From Planctomycetota bacterium (lineage in GTDB: Bacteria > Planctomycetota > SZUA-567): a stretch of 5,227 bases of DNA. The translations under genes and the position numbers were made by a program. Numbering within the stretch: position 1 is the stretch's first letter; every line of letters begins with the position of its first letter. The notes below the pieces were generated by a model. That model saw only the letters and a list, made by a program, of their open reading frames with translations, did no database searches and had not been told where the DNA came from. This document shows positions 4,782 to 5,227 of the stretch, one piece after another. The stretch covers positions 1-5,227 of the forward strand of contig JAISYD010000034.1 in the NCBI GenBank assembly GCA_031270145.1, given 5' to 3'.

Positions 4782-5227
4782 ATGAGCGACGATTTCGACG
4801 GCGAATACCGGGCGAGACTGCTCGCCCTGTCCACCACCAACCTTGCCGACGCCCTGGACGCCCTGGGGCTGAAGGGCGCCACCTGCGGGATCCGGCCGCT
4901 TTGGGAGAAGGCGGCGAAAATAACGGGGAGGGCCGTGACCCTCAAGCTCACCGCCGCCGGGCTGACCAAGTCCGACACCCATCTCGGGGTCATGGCGATC
5001 GAGGCCGCGGGCCGGGGGGACGTCATCGTCATCGACAACGGCGGCCGGCAGGACACTTCCTGCTGGGGGGGCATCCTCGCCAACGGCGCCAAGCGGAAGG
5101 GGGTAAGCGGCATCGTGGTGGACGGGGCGGTCAGGGATCTCGACGACATCGTCGAGGCCGATTTCCCCGCCTACGCCCGGGGCACGGTGGTGGCCACCGC
5201 CAGGGGAAGGATCATGGAGGAAAGCAC
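4782..5227 (+). CDS. Second RraA-fold protein, truncated by window end
   Basis: The first 148 residues of another RraA/HMG-aldolase family protein are visible; the 3' end lies outside the window. They include TTNLADALDALGLKG (18-32), the typical N-terminal helix; IRPLWEKAAKITGRAVTLKL (37-56); GDVIVIDNGGRQDTSCWGG (79-97); and GVSGIVVDGAVRD (107-119) with Arg118-Asp119 and Asp122, again fitting R-D-x2-E/D. It differs clearly from the copy at 635-1306: the AGDNL segment is replaced by TKSDTH, and the IDNGG.. Gly-rich loop is longer, so it is not a recent duplicate. AAGGGAG (4769-4775) lies 6 bases before the ATG, and the gene follows the serine-dehydratase-like stop by 40 bases, so they are co-transcribed. 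It is likely an aldolase or decarboxylase acting on a hydroxy-oxoacid; the substrate is unknown. A purely structural, RraA-like regulator role is less likely because the catalytic residues are present. Confidence 0.85.
   Translation, partial: MSDDFDGEYRARLLALSTTNLADALDALGLKGATCGIRPLWEKAAKITGRAVTLKLTAAGLTKSDTHLGVMAIEAAGRGDVIVIDNGGRQDTSCWGGILANGAKRKGVSGIVVDGAVRDLDDIVEADFPAYARGTVVATARGRIMEES

Noticed and set aside
3296..5149. 617-residue open frame on the minus strand
   Set aside because: It lies opposite the serine-dehydratase-like and second RraA-fold genes. It is low-complexity (Gly/Ala/Arg/Asp-rich), contains no recognisable domain, and is the expected antisense artefact of high-GC coding DNA.

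Overview
The window is very GC-rich bacterial DNA; nearly every codon in the real genes ends in G or C. All supportable genes read left to right on the + strand and are tightly packed. The gene content is metabolic: two or three enzymes that normally carry iron-sulfur clusters or work with Fe-S partners, two small aldolase-fold proteins, and one GntR/FadR-type regulator. There is no rRNA, tRNA, CRISPR array or transposase. The content fits a catabolic operon of a high-GC, probably anaerobic or facultative bacterium. The phylum cannot be read from the sequence.

Layout. At 18-629 is a protein whose C-terminal two thirds are a LeuD/aconitase-swivel small subunit (isopropylmalate-dehydratase type) with an abnormal N-terminus; its large-subunit partner would lie upstream, outside the window. 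It runs straight into an RraA-fold protein of the HMG/CHA aldolase type (635-1306). A 130-base gap with a 15-base palindrome follows. Next come a divergent isocitrate/isopropylmalate dehydrogenase homologue (1437-2447) and, overlapping it by four bases, a GntR regulator with an FCD ligand domain (2444-3109). A 207-base gap holds a striking 11-bp inverted repeat and weaker hairpins. The last unit is a divergent serine-dehydratase alpha-chain homologue (3317-4741) and a second, different RraA-fold protein (4782 to the window end, truncated).

Working together. The set resembles a leucine- or lysine-biosynthesis type of chemistry turned to degradation: an aconitase-type hydratase/isomerase, a decarboxylating beta-hydroxyacid dehydrogenase, an aldolase that could release pyruvate, and an Fe-S dehydratase of the serine-dehydratase fold. 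The regulator is of a class that usually senses carboxylic acids and controls adjacent catabolic genes. The substrate is not evident. The dehydrogenase and the serine-dehydratase homologue both depart from family consensus at functional positions, so standard database names (LeuB, SdaA, RraA) are probably wrong about substrate. Two intergenic inverted repeats share CCGTAAA and are the best candidates for the regulator's operators.
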